DNA of 64,000 bases from Ilex aquifolium (lineage: Eukaryota; Streptophyta; Magnoliopsida; Aquifoliales; Aquifoliaceae): NCBI GenBank assembly GCA_951799425.1, contig OX637410.1:1240001-1304000 (forward strand), given 5' to 3'. Made by a program: the position numbers and the translations under genes. Positions 10,500-21,742 of the stretch are shown here, in pieces (position 1 is the first letter of the stretch; every line of letters starts with the position of its first letter). Below the pieces are notes generated by a model, which was not told where the DNA came from, searched no databases, and saw only the letters and a list, made by a program, of their open reading frames with translations.

Positions 10500-11743
10500 G
10501 ACAAAGGAGGCTAAATCCTATCATGAAGGACGTGGTGAGAGATGAAGTGTTCAAACTACTTGATGTGGGCATTATCTTTGCAATTACCAACAATAAATGT
10601 GTTAGTCCCACTCAAGTGGTACCAAATAAGTTGGGAGTCACTGTGGTAGCAAATGAGGAGAATGAGTTGATTCTGAAAAGGGTGGTCACCGGTTGGAGAT
10701 TTTGTATGGACTATCGGAAACTCAACTCATGCATAAGAAAGGATCACTTCCCCTTGTCATTCCTTGACCAAGTGTTGGAGAGGGTAGTTGGACATATTTT
10801 TTATTACTTCTTGGATGGCTAATCCGGCTACAACCAAATAGAGTTTTCTTTGGAGGACCAAGAGAACACCACATTCACGTGCCCTTTCGGTACCTTTGCC
10901 TATCGTCAAATGCCATTCGGATTGTGCAATGCCCCGGGAACTTTTTAGAGATATATGATAGGGATTTTCAACGATATGGTGGAAGTATTCATGGATGAAT
11001 TTTTCATGTTTGGGGACTCATTCGAGGGTTGCTTGAAAAATTTGGAGAGAGTGCTAGAAAGATGTGAAGAGAAGAACTTGGTGCTAAATTGGAATAAATG
11101 CCACTTCATGGTAACCCAAGGGATTGTGCTCGGGCACATTGTGTCCACCAAGGGGATTGAAGTGGACAAATCCAAGGTGGAAGCAATTTCCAACCTTCCC
11201 ACTCCAAAGGTCGTCAAGGATATCAGGTCATTTCTTGGCCATGCCGGTTTTTATCGTAGATTCATAAAAGATTTTAGTGCATTGGCAAGACCCTTGACTA
11301 ATTTTCTAGCAAAGGATGTTCCCTTTGCGTGGTCGGATGATTGTGAGGCATATTTTAAAAAACTCAAAAGCATGCTCACTTCACCTCAAATCATGCAACC
11401 ACCCAAATGGGAACTACCATTTGAGCTCATGTGCGACGTCAGCGATTACGCGGTCGGCGCAGTACTAGGTCAAAGGGAAGAGAAAATGCCATATGTAATA
11501 TACTATGTTAGCAAGACTCTAAATGAAGCACAAATGAATTACACTACCACTGAAAAAGAGTTGCTAGCTGTAGTGTTTGCATTAGACAAATTTAGGTCAT
11601 ACATCATTGGTTCGCCTATTGTAGTCTACACTAATCACTCTACTTTGAAGTATTTGTTATCTAAGCAAGACGCGAAATCGAGACTCATTAGGTGGATCCT
11701 CCTCCTTCAAGAATTCAACTTGATCATCAAAGACAAGAAATGA
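10500..11743 (+). pseudogene. Element B reverse transcriptase and RNase H
   Basis: RT starts with the VFKLLDVGIIF region, then WRFCMDYRKLN and PFGLCNAPGTF. Stops after YFLDG (about 10820) and at about 10949 break the frame. The catalytic box reads VFMDEF at 10985-11002, with Glu where the second catalytic Asp is normally found. The thumb has [17 protein letters not shown]. RNase H shows [14 protein letters not shown] and [15 protein letters not shown], but the usual TDHS reads TNHS (about 11629-11640), so one metal-binding Asp is lost. The stop at 11741-11743 ends the open part. Confidence 0.87.
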
Positions 11744-13154
11744 GTCGAGAATGTGGTGGCGCACCATTTGTCACGACTTGTCATCCAAGATGACGAAGAG
11801 CACACCCCTATCCTTGATTCTTTTCCCAATGAGCATTTGTTTTCTATTTATTAAGTTTTTCCATAGTATGCTGACATTTGCAATTATCTTGCCACAAAAC
11901 AAATACCACCGCATTGGAGCCTGGAGGATAAACGAAGATTCATGGCGGATGTGAAGTACTTCTACTTCGAGTATTGCCCCGATCAAATCATGAGGAGATG
12001 CGTACCTGAAAATGAACAACGGGATGTCCTTTTTTTCTGCCATTCTGAGGCGTACGGTGACCACTTCTCTTCCAAGAAAACTTTGGCTGAGGTTTTGCAA
12101 TTCGGTTTTTATTGGCCTACATTAATTAAAGACTGTGTTTCATTTTGTATAGAATGTGATAGGTGTCAAAGTTTGAGAAATGTGACCCATAGGAACATGT
12201 TTCCCCTTTCCCCTGTGCTAGTCATTGAAATATTCGATTGTTGGGACATCGATTTCATGGGTCCATTCCCCATGTCCTTTAGCTACCACTATATCCTACT
12301 AACAGTGGACTATGTGTCAAAGTGGGGTAGAGGCAATCCCAACCAAGACCAATGACCATCGAGTTGTGGTCAAGTTTTTAAAAGAAAATATTTTTTCAAG
12401 GTTTGGGATAACTCGTGCAATGATAAGTGATGGCGGGTCTCATTTTTTCAATAGACAATTTGCCTCTTTAATGCATAAATATGGTGTAACACACAAGGTG
12501 TCCACCGTTTATTACCCACATCCCAATGGCCAAGCCGAGTTGGCCAATAGGGAAATCAAGAACATACTAGAGAAAACGGTGAACCCAAATCGAAAGGATT
12601 GGTCACTTAGGTTGACCGATACCTTGTGGACTTACTGCACCGCTTAAAAGACCATCCTAGCTATGTCTCCCTATAGGCTAGTCTATGGCAAGGCTTGTCA
12701 CTTGCCGGTAGAGATGCAACACAAGGCATATTGGGCCATTAAAATATTGAACTTCAATTTGAGAATAACCGGAGAGAAAAGGAAGTTGGAGTTGAATGAA
12801 TTGGAGGAAATTCGTAGAGATGCATATGAGAGCTCAAAAATTCACAAAGAGAGGGCAAAGATTTTTCATGACAAATCCATTGTAAGAAAAAAAAAATTTG
12901 AGTCTGGACAAAAAGTAATCTTGTATAATTCTCGACTCTCTATTTTTTAAGGGAAACTCCGATCACGTTGGGATGACCCCTATCTTGTCAAGGTGGCCTA
13001 CCCTAACGGAGTCGTGGAAATAACAAACCCCGAAGATGGTAAAACATTCAAGGTCAATGGCCAAAGACTTAAACCATTCTTCGAGGGTTTTGAGGTTCAA
13101 ATGGTGGAGGAAGAGTTGGTGGATCCGGTTTACCCGGACCTTGTTGAGGAATAG
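11744..13154 (+). pseudogene. Element B integrase
   Basis: The HHCC finger is seen as FCHSEAYGDHF and CIECDRCQSL. The DDE core shows WDIDFMGPFP, then after a frameshift near 12330 MISDGGSHFF, and the Glu within QAELANREIK. A TAA near 12645 interrupts; the frame resumes with [16 protein letters not shown], a signature of Athila/Tat integrases, and another stop falls near 12948. The C-terminus reads KVNGQRLKPFF and ends DPVYPDLVEE at TAG 13152-13154. It would insert element cDNA into the genome; this copy cannot. Confidence 0.87.
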
Positions 13155-15203
13155 ATGTTCAAGTAGATTTAGTGTACAATCGCTTTCCTTTATCCTTTAC
13201 TTTGCAAGTCAATTTGTTTACTTACTTTTGTCTGTGCATAGTGTTCTTTTTTCAATTGTGCAGATAATGGTGTTTGTCAAAGCTCATTACGAGGTGTTCT
13301 CTAACCCTACTTATCTTTTTAAATCCATCATTGCATTTTATATCTTTTTTTTTACATTGAGGACAATGCATAGTTCAAGTTGTGGGTGAGGTGCACCATT
13401 TTGTATGATACAACGAATTTTTTTTGATAATACCATTTTGTGGTGAAATTCACCATTCACATATTTGACCTAATTTTTTTAGAATAGTTGCAAAATATGT
13501 GAAAATTTTCAAAATTTTTGTGAAAAATATCTGAATGTTAAACCATATTCCCCTATTCAAAGTGTTATGGGTTTAGTGATAGTTTGATCTTTGCTTGAAC
13601 TTTGAATATATGAGCACATCATAGAAGTTTATCCTATGCCTAAGTATCCCATATGTGTTTTCTTTTGAACTCAACCATTGTGCACCATGAATGTGTAATT
13701 TTGGTAATTTACGGATTGGATTCACATTTTAGAGCTTGACATGCATAGTGGAAATGAAATAAGTACCTGTGTGAGCTTTAGTGCCAATCCTTGTTGGAGG
13801 GAACTTACTTTTACTCAAAAGAATAATTTTTTAAATTCAAAATCTATTCAATAATCTCATTATGCTTGTTTTGGTTAGAGTGCATGTGGATAGTTGATTG
13901 GCTTTGTCTCGAAATGCCAATACACCTCCCCATGCTTATCTAGAAATGATCTCAGACCATCTTTGAAATGCTTTGAACCTTAGCCTTTTTCTTGGAAAAA
14001 TTTATCCCTAGTGCCGTGATTGAGCCTTATTTGAAAATTCGTTTTCATGCCACACAATTGACCAAGCCATTGCAAAATAATTACAATTACCACACCTTGG
14101 TTGTTCTGAGACTGACTGTGATTAATCATGAAGAAATGGAAATGTGGTGAGGAAACCCAAAGAGGGATAAATGGTGCCGAATTCAAATTTTGAATGAAAA
14201 CCCAAGAAAAAGGAGAAAAAAGGGTTGAAAAAGAACAGGAAAGGAAAGAAAAAAAAAGAAACAAAAAATGAGGTGAAAGTGTAAATTTGAAAATTCCGCA
14301 AAAAGGAGATTTGATAATAAAGGTCAATGCCCTCAAAATAACCCATTTTGTATCCCTCGACCTTTCATTTCACTCAGCCCAAGTATCACCCCAAGGCCTC
14401 ATTACAACCTTTGAAAGCCCTAAATGATCTAGAGAAAGCATGGTGAAAGCATAATTTTAATAAAAAGGAAAAGTTGGTTTTGTTATCTAATGCCCTAACA
14501 TTCCATTCATGAGATTATGCCAAGGTCGTTTCATTTGATATGCATGCATATAATTTTGGGATTATATGTGAGCATTTTGATTTGTGCATAAGATTCTATC
14601 TCACATATACACATGGAGAGCATGCCAGGATAATCATAGAGTTAATCAATTTTGAGAGAAACCCTTGGTGAGTTTTGCATCGAAACTGAATTTGGATAGT
14701 TAAGTGAATGTGAATTCCGTTGGGTAAATGCTTAAATTACATGTGCATTTTGCACACACACGAGTTTGAAAACAAATGTGTAGGTGTATACTCTAGAATA
14801 ACATTTAAAGCCATGATCAAGCTCATGTATGCTTAGTTCGGATATTGAGAAATTTTATCAAGTAGCCTTGTGCTTGTAGGATAGGGGAATATTGCTCAAA
14901 CTTTAGATATTAGGAAGGAATAAGAATGCCTTTTGTATTTAAATTTGTGCTTTATATGTTAGGTGTTCATTTTTTTTGTTGAATTTAGAATTCCATGTCA
15001 TATGTTTTGAAAGCATCAAAAACTCAAATTGCATTGCAATTTTGTAAATAAAGTTGGGCATGGTCACTCATTCGTGGTTCACAAGCATGGTTCAGTGTTT
15101 TGGTGGAGTTGAGGTTGTAAATAGGTCATTAGAATGTGTACGAGTTAAATAAATTTGAAGTGGAGGTGAAAACCAGAGCACAGGAAAATTTTTGAATAAG
15201 ACT
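13155..15203 (+). other. Element B non-coding spacer between integrase and third ORF
   Basis: About 2 kb of AT-rich DNA with no supported coding region; the ORFs at 13036-13389, 13980-14336 and 14122-14346 have no recognised motif and low-complexity composition. It holds the conserved hairpin-plus-G-rich segment at 13355-13391. Comparable spacers are seen in F and, on the minus strand, in J. Confidence 0.75.
13355..13391 (+). promoter_or_regulatory. Conserved CATTGAGGACAATG hairpin and G-rich tract after integrase (element B)
   Basis: CATTGAGGACAATG (13355-13368) can pair CATTG with CAATG across an AGGA loop; TTGTGGGTGAGGTG follows. Element F has the same arrangement at 28586-28621. Position and purine-rich follower resemble an internal polypurine tract, but this role is inferred. 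Confidence 0.5.
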
Positions 15204-15308
15204 AAAACCTATCGGTATAAGTTTGCATAAACCTACCAGTAGGAATTTTCCAGTGCACAAAACCTACCGGTAGGTTTTGATCGTTCTACCGGTAGGTTTT
15301 GCCCAGAA
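15204..15308 (+). promoter_or_regulatory. Internal copy of the LTR palindrome module upstream of the third ORF (element B)
   Basis: The module contains AAACCTACCAGTAGG, AAACCTACCGGTAGG and TCTACCGGTAGG and ends GGTTTTGCCCAGAA, and matches the element's LTR module (best seen at 17479-17630) in order and spacing. It lies about 290 bp upstream of the first methionine of the third ORF. A promoter or enhancer role for that ORF is inferred. Confidence 0.65.
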
Positions 15309-15590
15309 TTCAAAAAAATGAGGGTTTAAGTTTTGATTTTTCGGCAAAACCCTTCATGTTCTCCACTCTCCTCCACCTTAAAAACCCTCTCTTCTCCCTC
15401 AAAACCTCTCCAATCCTCAAAGAACCCCTACTCACTTGTCAAAACTCCCAATTAAACTTCCTAAAATTGAATTTCACTGCGATTACTTTGCATTTCATCC
15501 AAGTTTTCCCAAAAAAACCCTAATTTTCTCACAAAATCCCCCAAATCCATCAAAAACCCAATTTCTCACCAAGGGTTTGGAATCCAACGT

Positions 15591-16914
15591 TATGACTCGA
15601 TTGGGTAAGAATTCTAGCGTCTCATTTGATTTGATTGATGAGTTGTGGTGTTGGGTTTTGCCCTTTGTGTCCCTAGGGGCGTTTTTTCTTTTCCTGGTCT
15701 GAACCAAGCAAACGGGGCCAAGTCCTCCACCACCCGCGGGACCAGGATTCGTAGGAGGACGGTGGCGGGCCCCAGTGGTGGGAGTGGGAGTGGGGAGAGA
15801 TGAAAGAAACAAAAGAATGATGCTTGCACAAAGAGCATTTAGGAGAAGAGTTTGACATGCGAGCATCATTTGGACAAGCCCACCCTCAGGCCAAATGACA
15901 AAGTGGTCCGAGTGATTGAGGGACACGACATTGACATTTGGTTTGAGCCCGTGGGTGGGTACGTCCTTCCTATGTGTAGGGAATTCTATCAATGGTTGAA
16001 GGTGGTGGATGAGGACGTATTTTTGCTTAAGATAAATGTGAGGGGGAAGGTAATGGAGATTACCCCGGGGGTAATTGTGGATGTGTTGAAGTATTCCTCC
16101 TAATACCCCAGTCTACCCACACAACACCCAAGGGAGGAAATCACTCCCGGAGTACGTGCACTTGATGTATGAGGACCCGACACAATTCAAAGGAAAAATC
16201 CAAGTTGGGGAACTCAAACATTCATACGGGGTGATGAATAAGGTGTTGCATTATAACTTGCTACCTCGGGGGGTGGAGAAGACCCTGGGGGAAGAGAAGT
16301 TAGCCATCCTCCATGCCTTCATGACAGGGAAGAAGATGGATATGGCCCTTATGATCTGGGAGTTCATGAAAGAGTACGCCCAGGCTAGCAAGCTGAAGGC
16401 GAATCTCTCGTTTGCCAACCTTGTTACCAAGATATGCCTCCACAACAAGGTCAAAGGCAACCCCACAGATGTGACCTTACCTCCGGAGTTTGGAGCCATT
16501 GGTAAGTCGAGTAGTATGAAGAGGTCGGCGATGAGCAGAGGGGCGACCTAGAGAGACGAGAGGGCAAGGGCACCGAGAGGCAAGCCATCCATTACCGGAC
16601 CATCTACTGTCGGGCAATCCATCACTGCCCCGCCTCGCACAACGCCTTGATGCAATAGAGGGGAGGCTGGATGACCTCAATGGGACCATGTAGCGGCTTG
16701 CACTGATGATGACTAGGATGTTCAAGCAGAGCTTCCCTGGAGAGTCTATCCCGTTGTGCCTCCACCTTATACTATCGGGCCATCCACCTCTGTCCCCATG
16801 GGTTCTACTGCTTTAGAGGTGGAGGAGTCCGATGAGGAGGAGACCAGAGATGAGGAGGGTGATGACTATGAGGAGGGCGATGATGAGGGGTAGGAAGATG
16901 ATGATGAGGAGTAA
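15591..16914 (+). pseudogene. Element B third ORF (plant transposon-protein domain, PF20167-like)
   Basis: The start is taken at the ATG near 15591 (MTRLGKNSS). Readable parts are 15852-16103 (CREFYQWLKVV then LLKINVRGKVMEITPGVIV) and 16156-16551 (VLHYNLLPRGVEKTLGEEK, AFMTGKKMDMALMIWEF, NLVTKICL). The FY motif, the VRG motif and the LP-to-TGK segment resemble the domain named putative plant transposon protein, often found as the extra ORF of Athila/Tat elements. The C-terminus is a strongly acidic tail (EVEESDEEETRDEEGDDYEE) ending near 16912-16914. Frameshifts and stops separate the parts. No signal peptide or transmembrane segment was seen, so an envelope label is not supported. Function unknown. 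Confidence 0.7.
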
Positions 16915-17219
16915 AGAGATCATTTTTATTTTATTGCTTTTGGTAGTTGCACATAGGGTTTAGGGTTGTCGGCCTAGTAGAAGAGTCTCTAGGATCATAG
17001 GCCATCTTGTTTTTGGTTTCAAAATCTTTGTACTGAACTTTTTGGAGTAATTAATGAAAGAACCACATTTGATTTGTTCCATTTTGCCCAAGTTCATTTA
17101 CTTAATTGCATTTTGATTTGAGTATTTTGTTGCTTGGTGAATTGTCTTACATGAATGGATTGTTTATTTTTATGCAATATGGTTTGGAAATAAAATTTGC
17201 TAGGGACTAGCAAAACTCA
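16915..17219 (+). other. Element B 3' non-coding region
   Basis: AT-rich sequence between the third ORF and the PPT; no coding or structural feature recognised. Confidence 0.6.
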
Positions 17220-17231
17220 AATTGGGGGGTG
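17220..17231 (+). other. Element B polypurine tract
   Basis: AATTGGGGGGTG directly precedes the 3' LTR start TGATGAGC, the expected position for priming plus-strand DNA. Confidence 0.8.
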
Positions 17232-18896
17232 TGATGAGCATAGAATATTGCATATCATGTATCTCTTTTGCACCCATTTAGGCTTGCTTTTGTGGTGAAA
17301 TTAGGGGAAATGCTTTTAAACTCACATTTAATGGAGATTCGTGTGATTGTAGGTAAAGAGCAAGCGAGAGCGTGTATTAAGCCTCCCATCAAGTGCTTAA
17401 AGGCAATGGAGAAGAAGGGAAGGCTTAACGGATGGCTCGGAACATCAAGAGACCAAGAAAATTCCAAAACAGGAGAAAAACTATCGGTAAAAGTCAGCAG
17501 AAACCTACCGGTAGGAAAAGTGCACTGGAATTCTTCTACCGCAGTCTCTGCCACAAACCTACCGGTAGAAAATGCTTACTGGAAAAAACCTACCGGTAGG
17601 TTTTTGACATTCTACCGGTAGGTTTTGCCCAGAAATGCCAGAAGCCTACAAACACGACTCCTCCTACTTCGAGGGCCCACCTTTTGTCATCCCAACCATA
17701 CCCTGACGCCTTTGACACACCATTATGGTCTCTTACACCCTAAAGTCTGATTTTGGAAGAGAAAAGCATAAGAGAGGTATGAAAGAGAAGAGGGGTGGTT
17801 AGTGAAGCATGGGAGGTGCATGCTTGACTTGTCCTTACTTGTTGAAGTGTCCAATCTCTTCCCACTCATTGGAACTCAGTTCCCACAGACCAAGGAGGGG
17901 GTATGGACGAATTTGGACAAGTCTTACACCATTATTCAGTTTTTACACAAGCTTTTAGAGAGAGAAGGTCCAAGGAAGAAAATGAAGTTTTAGAGAGAGA
18001 AAGTTAGGTTTTTCTTTCCTTCACCATTTTCATTGTAGTAAGTTTTATTCTACTTGTAATATTCACATCTTACACTTTAATCTCAATTATTTCAAGTTGT
18101 AACCAAGTCTAGCTTAATGTTCATGTATTTCCATTTCTACTTTTGGGTTTTCTTTCCAAGCTTTGTATTTTGGGTATGAAATGAATTGGCTTTTATAGTT
18201 TAACCTCTTCTTGCATCAATACAAGTTTAATGCTTCATTTCACTATCATGTCTCTTTACATTGTGATTGTTCTTGCTTTGATCATGAGTAGCTAGACTTT
18301 TAGTTGGCTAATCCAAGGGGAATTTCCTCTTGGGTATGAGAAACCAACTCTCTTATATTCTTCCTCGTAGTGTAAAGTGTTTGGTTTGACTAGGTTGAGT
18401 GCGGATGTGGTTGTGAGCTCTTGATACACCGTAGACTTGTTATGGGGTATGCTTGTGCCAATACCTCCACATTAGTCTCTCACTTCTTACGAATCAATCA
18501 AACACCGAGACACCATTGGTTGAAGGAATTGAGTTGATTTGGCATTCCCATTGGAATGACTTTCTTCCATTTTTATCAAAACACCACTCACCAAAACACA
18601 ATCCAAAAGATTTCTCATTTTCATTTTTTTACAAATCACCCTTCACAACAATTTGACCTACCTTCCTTGAGGAGACGACATTAGAATACCCATTCCAAGT
18701 CAAACATGACATTGCAAGTCTCTTTTCGCTTGGAGAGCACTTTTGCACACACACACACACACATTTTTGTTCACACACATGATTTTTTCCATTTCTAGCA
18801 TCGAACCCGAGGGGGAGTGACACTCACCTACTCGTATAAGTCATATACACACGAACCGGGATCATGTTTGGAGATTAGAGAGAAATGAAACAAGCA
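17232..18896 (+). mobile_element. Element B 3' LTR (1665 bp)
   Basis: Starts TGATGAGCATAG and ends ACAAGCA, then TSD AATAC. It aligns with the 5' LTR, with point changes and a small deletion near 18560, so the insertion is not recent. The palindrome module (17479-17630) is better preserved than in the 5' LTR. The 117-codon ORF at 17268-17621 simply reads through this module. Confidence 0.93.
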
Positions 18897-18901
18897 AATA
18901 C

Positions 18902-20246
18902 CAATGGAGTGCGTATCCAAAACATCGGGTCTTGTACCCGAGGGATAATCTAGCATTTTTTCTAACCCCGAGCCTATTTTCAATGCAAACCCGTGTGACT
19001 CAATGGAACCTTGGTCCAACTTTCCCGAACCCATGCATCATCGATCAAGAATGGTGTTTGATCAAACCATGCACACACCCACTCTCATGTCACATGTCCT
19101 ACGAATATGATGCTTCCCGTGCTTATGCTATGTGATGAACAAGTGCAATTCCAATTCCAAGGTCATGTTCATCATATCATGAGAGTAGCATGGCATGCAC
19201 CATTTTCACAATGTCAATTATATCTTGTGCATATAATTACATTCCACAATTTCCACCAAGCATGTTATAGCATTTTCAATGAAACCAACATGCTAAATCA
19301 ACATAGACATTTTATCAAACACCTTCAAGGTATAAATGTAAACACATAGCATGCCCAATCAACACATTTCTCATGAAATTACCAAAACAAGCAATTTCAC
19401 CCAAAACTCAATTCATGCAAAAATTGGTTTTATACATTCTTATACCATTTCCCATACTCTAGTTACACTAAAAATACATTTAGACAAGAGATTTCATCCC
19501 AAGTCATGCTACCCATTTCATACGAAACCCTAGGTTGAAAATAAATCTAGTTAAGAGAAGAACCCTACCTCTTGAAGCGTAATACATGTAGTAGGAACTC
19601 CAATGAAACCCAAATCAAGCTTCAAGCCTTGATTTCAAAAAATACCATCTTTGAGACTTCGTCAAAATCCACGATTTTGGTACTTAGACGTAGCTCTCGT
19701 CGAGTAGATGGACTTTAGTTCTTGGCCCGAAGGATTTCGACCAAAGGTTGGCCCTAGATCGCAAGACGAAGATGAAGAAACCCTTGATTCTCTCTCTCTC
19801 TCTCTCTATCCAACGAAATTTAGCATCCAATTTGGGGGGAAAATCTGATTTTCCCCCTTTTTATACCCCTTGGATGCTTGGCCCACAACACACCACACGT
19901 CTCGCCTTTTACTGATTCGATTTCATCTCAAACCAATTAAATCTCGTCCCATTTTAAGTTCAACATATTTTATTTAAACTAAATTTAAATTATTTTCCAA
20001 GTTTCGCAAGTAATTCCAGATAGCATTTATTTTGGTCACGCGACTCCCAATCGCCTCGTAAGACGTAAAAAATTCGGCTGTCTCTGAATTCAATGAGAAC
20101 TAACTAGATTTCGCGAGACAAATCCAACGTTGAGATTTGTTTCACCATCTGAGTTCTAGTAAAATTTGAATTTTTAACCCACACCGTAGCGGCTAATTAC
20201 CGTTTTGCCATTTTTCATAAAAATTTAAAATTTTCAGGGTTTTACA
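18902..20246 (-). mobile_element. Element C 5' LTR, upstream part
   Basis: On the minus strand this begins TGTAAAACCCTG at 20246 and matches the start of the D LTRs (GGCAAAACGGTAATTAG, GTTGGATTTGT, TTTTACG blocks). A TATA-like TATAAAAA lies at 19858-19865 (minus), next to a GA-run (CT-run on plus, 19790-19808). The other half is at 4632-5723, beyond element B. Confidence 0.85.
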
Positions 20247-20251
20247 TCAGG

Positions 20252-20570
20252 TTCATTCTTCATTGTATTCTACTTTTTATTTTTTTGGTTTCTTTTTGGT
20301 TCTTGTGCATAATCTATTTTATTTATTTATTCTTCTTTTGTATGTGGGTAAGAGACACATTTCATAGTAGACTCGTAAGACTTGAACCCACACACATTGT
20401 TGGGATAGACGAAATTAACTATGAGAACCCATAGAACATGGAAAATCAGGGACACAACTTTCCCCTAGTTCCACCGGGTCCAAATAATGGGAATGTTGGA
20501 AATAATCTCCAACCGGCTCCACATGTGAGAACGATGAGAGATTATCTTCAACCCACTCGTTCCTCCACAC
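20252..20570 (+). pseudogene. Element E gag, N-terminal part (Athila/Tat type)
   Basis: From the ATG at 20438 the DNA encodes an Asn/Pro-rich leader and then MRDYLQPTRSSTQ, matching gag of B at 7836. Upstream is AT-rich leader cut by element C at 20246. Hobo-like element P interrupts it at 20571. The LTR and primer site of E are not in the window. Confidence 0.75.
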
Positions 20571-21386
20571 AAGGGGTGTTCACCCTACCCTACGGGTAGG
20601 AAATATAGTCTTTCGTCTTCCTATCCAATACTTTGCGAAAGAATTTTTTCTTAATCTACCCGACTTCTTACCCGATTAATTGGGTAGGAAGTCGGGTAAA
20701 CACTTTTGTAGCTATTAATTTTTGGATCATTTTAACAATTCAATTAAATAACATGCACCAATTTAACAACATAATAAATCAATAGAGAAGGGGTTTTTCA
20801 TGTTTGGGGTTTGGGGTTTTTCATGTTTGATATTAACTAGATAAGTTTTGAAAGCTTAAAAAAAAAATAGAGAAGGCCTGAACGGTGCTTGAAAGCTAGG
20901 GTTTTGAGGTTCATTAACTTGATGCTTAAAAAAAAACAGATCTGTAGATGAGGGCCTGAACAATGAAGGCCACCAAATAGAGAGATAGACAGAGAGAGAG
21001 AGAGAGTACTTGCGGAGGTCGGGACTGAATGATGAAGGCCTGAGCTATGGAGGTAGAGGCTTGAGTGATGAAAGTCGATGGAGGCAAGAGGAGTGAAGTG
21101 GAGTGAGGCGTTCGCTTAGTCAGTTGACGATAAGGTTGGTTAGCAATTAGGGTTTTTTTAGTTTATGCATATATATATATATATATATAAATTAATTAAT
21201 TAATGCGGGTAGGGTAGGGTAGGAATGTGAAAATTGATGGGTATTCCGCATTCCTACCCGATTTAATCGGAAGACCAAAAACTTTTCCTCATTCCTACCC
21301 GATTTTTGCGGCTAACCGTTCAGTAGGGTAGGCTAGGGTCGGGTAGGGTAGTAAATTGCGGCCAATCGAAAATTTGAACACCCCTA
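20571..21386. mobile_element. Element P: non-autonomous hAT transposon (816 bp)
   Basis: The ends AAGGGGTGTTCA and TGAACACCCCTA form 12-bp terminal inverted repeats with one mismatch. An exact 8-bp duplication CTCCACAC (20563-20570 and 21387-21394) fits the hAT superfamily. Subterminal regions are dense in GGGTAGG/CCTACCC (20588-20605, 20650-20698, 21207-21300, 21330-21352), the usual location of transposase-binding repeats. There is no transposase ORF; the middle is AT-rich with a TA run near 21169-21189. It would depend on a hAT transposase from elsewhere. Confidence 0.93.
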
Positions 21387-21742
21387 CTCCACACCTTCAT
21401 GCATACTTTTACCTGTGCAAACACAAACTTTTATTATAAAAATCAGAATGCTCCAACTACTTCCACAATTCCATAGTGCGGATAGGGAGAATCCTTACTT
21501 GGATATCAAGGAATTTAATGAGGTATTTAGCATGTTCTTAGAGCAGAATATGCATGAGGAAGTGGCGAGGATGAAATTATTCCCGTTCTCATTGAAAAAC
21601 AAGGCAAATCCTTGACTCAAATCTCTAAAGCCTTGAACTATGGCTACTTGGGCTAATTTGCAAAAAGAGTTTCTTAAAAAATTCTTCCTAGTTTATAGAA
21701 CAACTACTTTGAAAAAATAAGTACAAAACTTTTCTGAAAAAT
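21387..21742 (+). pseudogene. Element E gag, central part
   Basis: Continues the gag after element P: MLQLLPQFHSADRENPYLDI, FPFSLKNKA, FLKKFFLVYRTTTLKK and QNFSEK align with B gag residues about 35-130. Stops occur within it. At 21743 the 5' LTR of element F begins and the gag does not resume on the other side of F. Confidence 0.78.

Larger units (their letters stand above)
5724..18896 (+). mobile_element. Element B: full-length Athila-type Ty3/gypsy retrotransposon (13.2 kb)
   Basis: Both LTRs, the primer site, polypurine tract and a matching 5-bp duplication AATAC (5719-5723 and 18897-18901) are present. Order inside: 5' LTR, PBS for tRNA-Asp, gag, protease, RT, RNase H, integrase, a 2-kb spacer, a third ORF, PPT, 3' LTR. 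This order, the LTR length and the DLGAS-type protease fit the Athila group. The coding region has several stops and frameshifts, so it is not autonomous. It inserted into the LTR of element C. Confidence 0.95.
1..20246 (-). mobile_element. Element C: minus-strand Ty3/gypsy chromovirus-like retrotransposon, truncated by window edge, interrupted by A and B
   Basis: Reading right to left, the element has a 5' LTR (20246-18902 then 5723 to about 4632), a 5' leader, gag, protease and reverse transcriptase; RNase H and integrase lie beyond the left edge. The LTR begins TGTAAAACCCTG, like the LTRs of element D, and gag and pol align with D through their length, so C and D are one family. The long LTR and protein type fit the Tekay/Del chromovirus group, but the chromodomain end of C is outside the window. 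Insertion into element E ends at 20246; a candidate 5-bp duplication (TCAGG, 20247-20251) cannot be checked because the other end is missing. Solo LTR A and full-length element B are later insertions. Confidence 0.85.

Noticed and set aside
15299-15523. ORFs over the region before the B third ORF (15299-15523, 15436-15702, and minus 15495-15992)
   Set aside because: Composition is CT-rich leader-like with no domain; the minus ORF is the reverse of the third-ORF region.
15591-16914. Envelope gene for the third ORF
   Set aside because: No signal peptide, transmembrane segment or cleavage-type motif is visible; the readable motifs fit the plant transposon-protein domain instead.
19788-19810. 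CT run as a regulatory signal
   Set aside because: It is the GA-run present at the same place in the C, D and L LTRs after the TATA-like box; noted there, with no further evidence of function.
21200-21360. Telomere-like CCCTA/TAGGG runs
   Set aside because: The units are GGGTAGG and GGGTAGGGTAGG without a fixed 7-bp TTTAGGG period, and they sit in the subterminal parts of a hAT element with TIRs and TSD.
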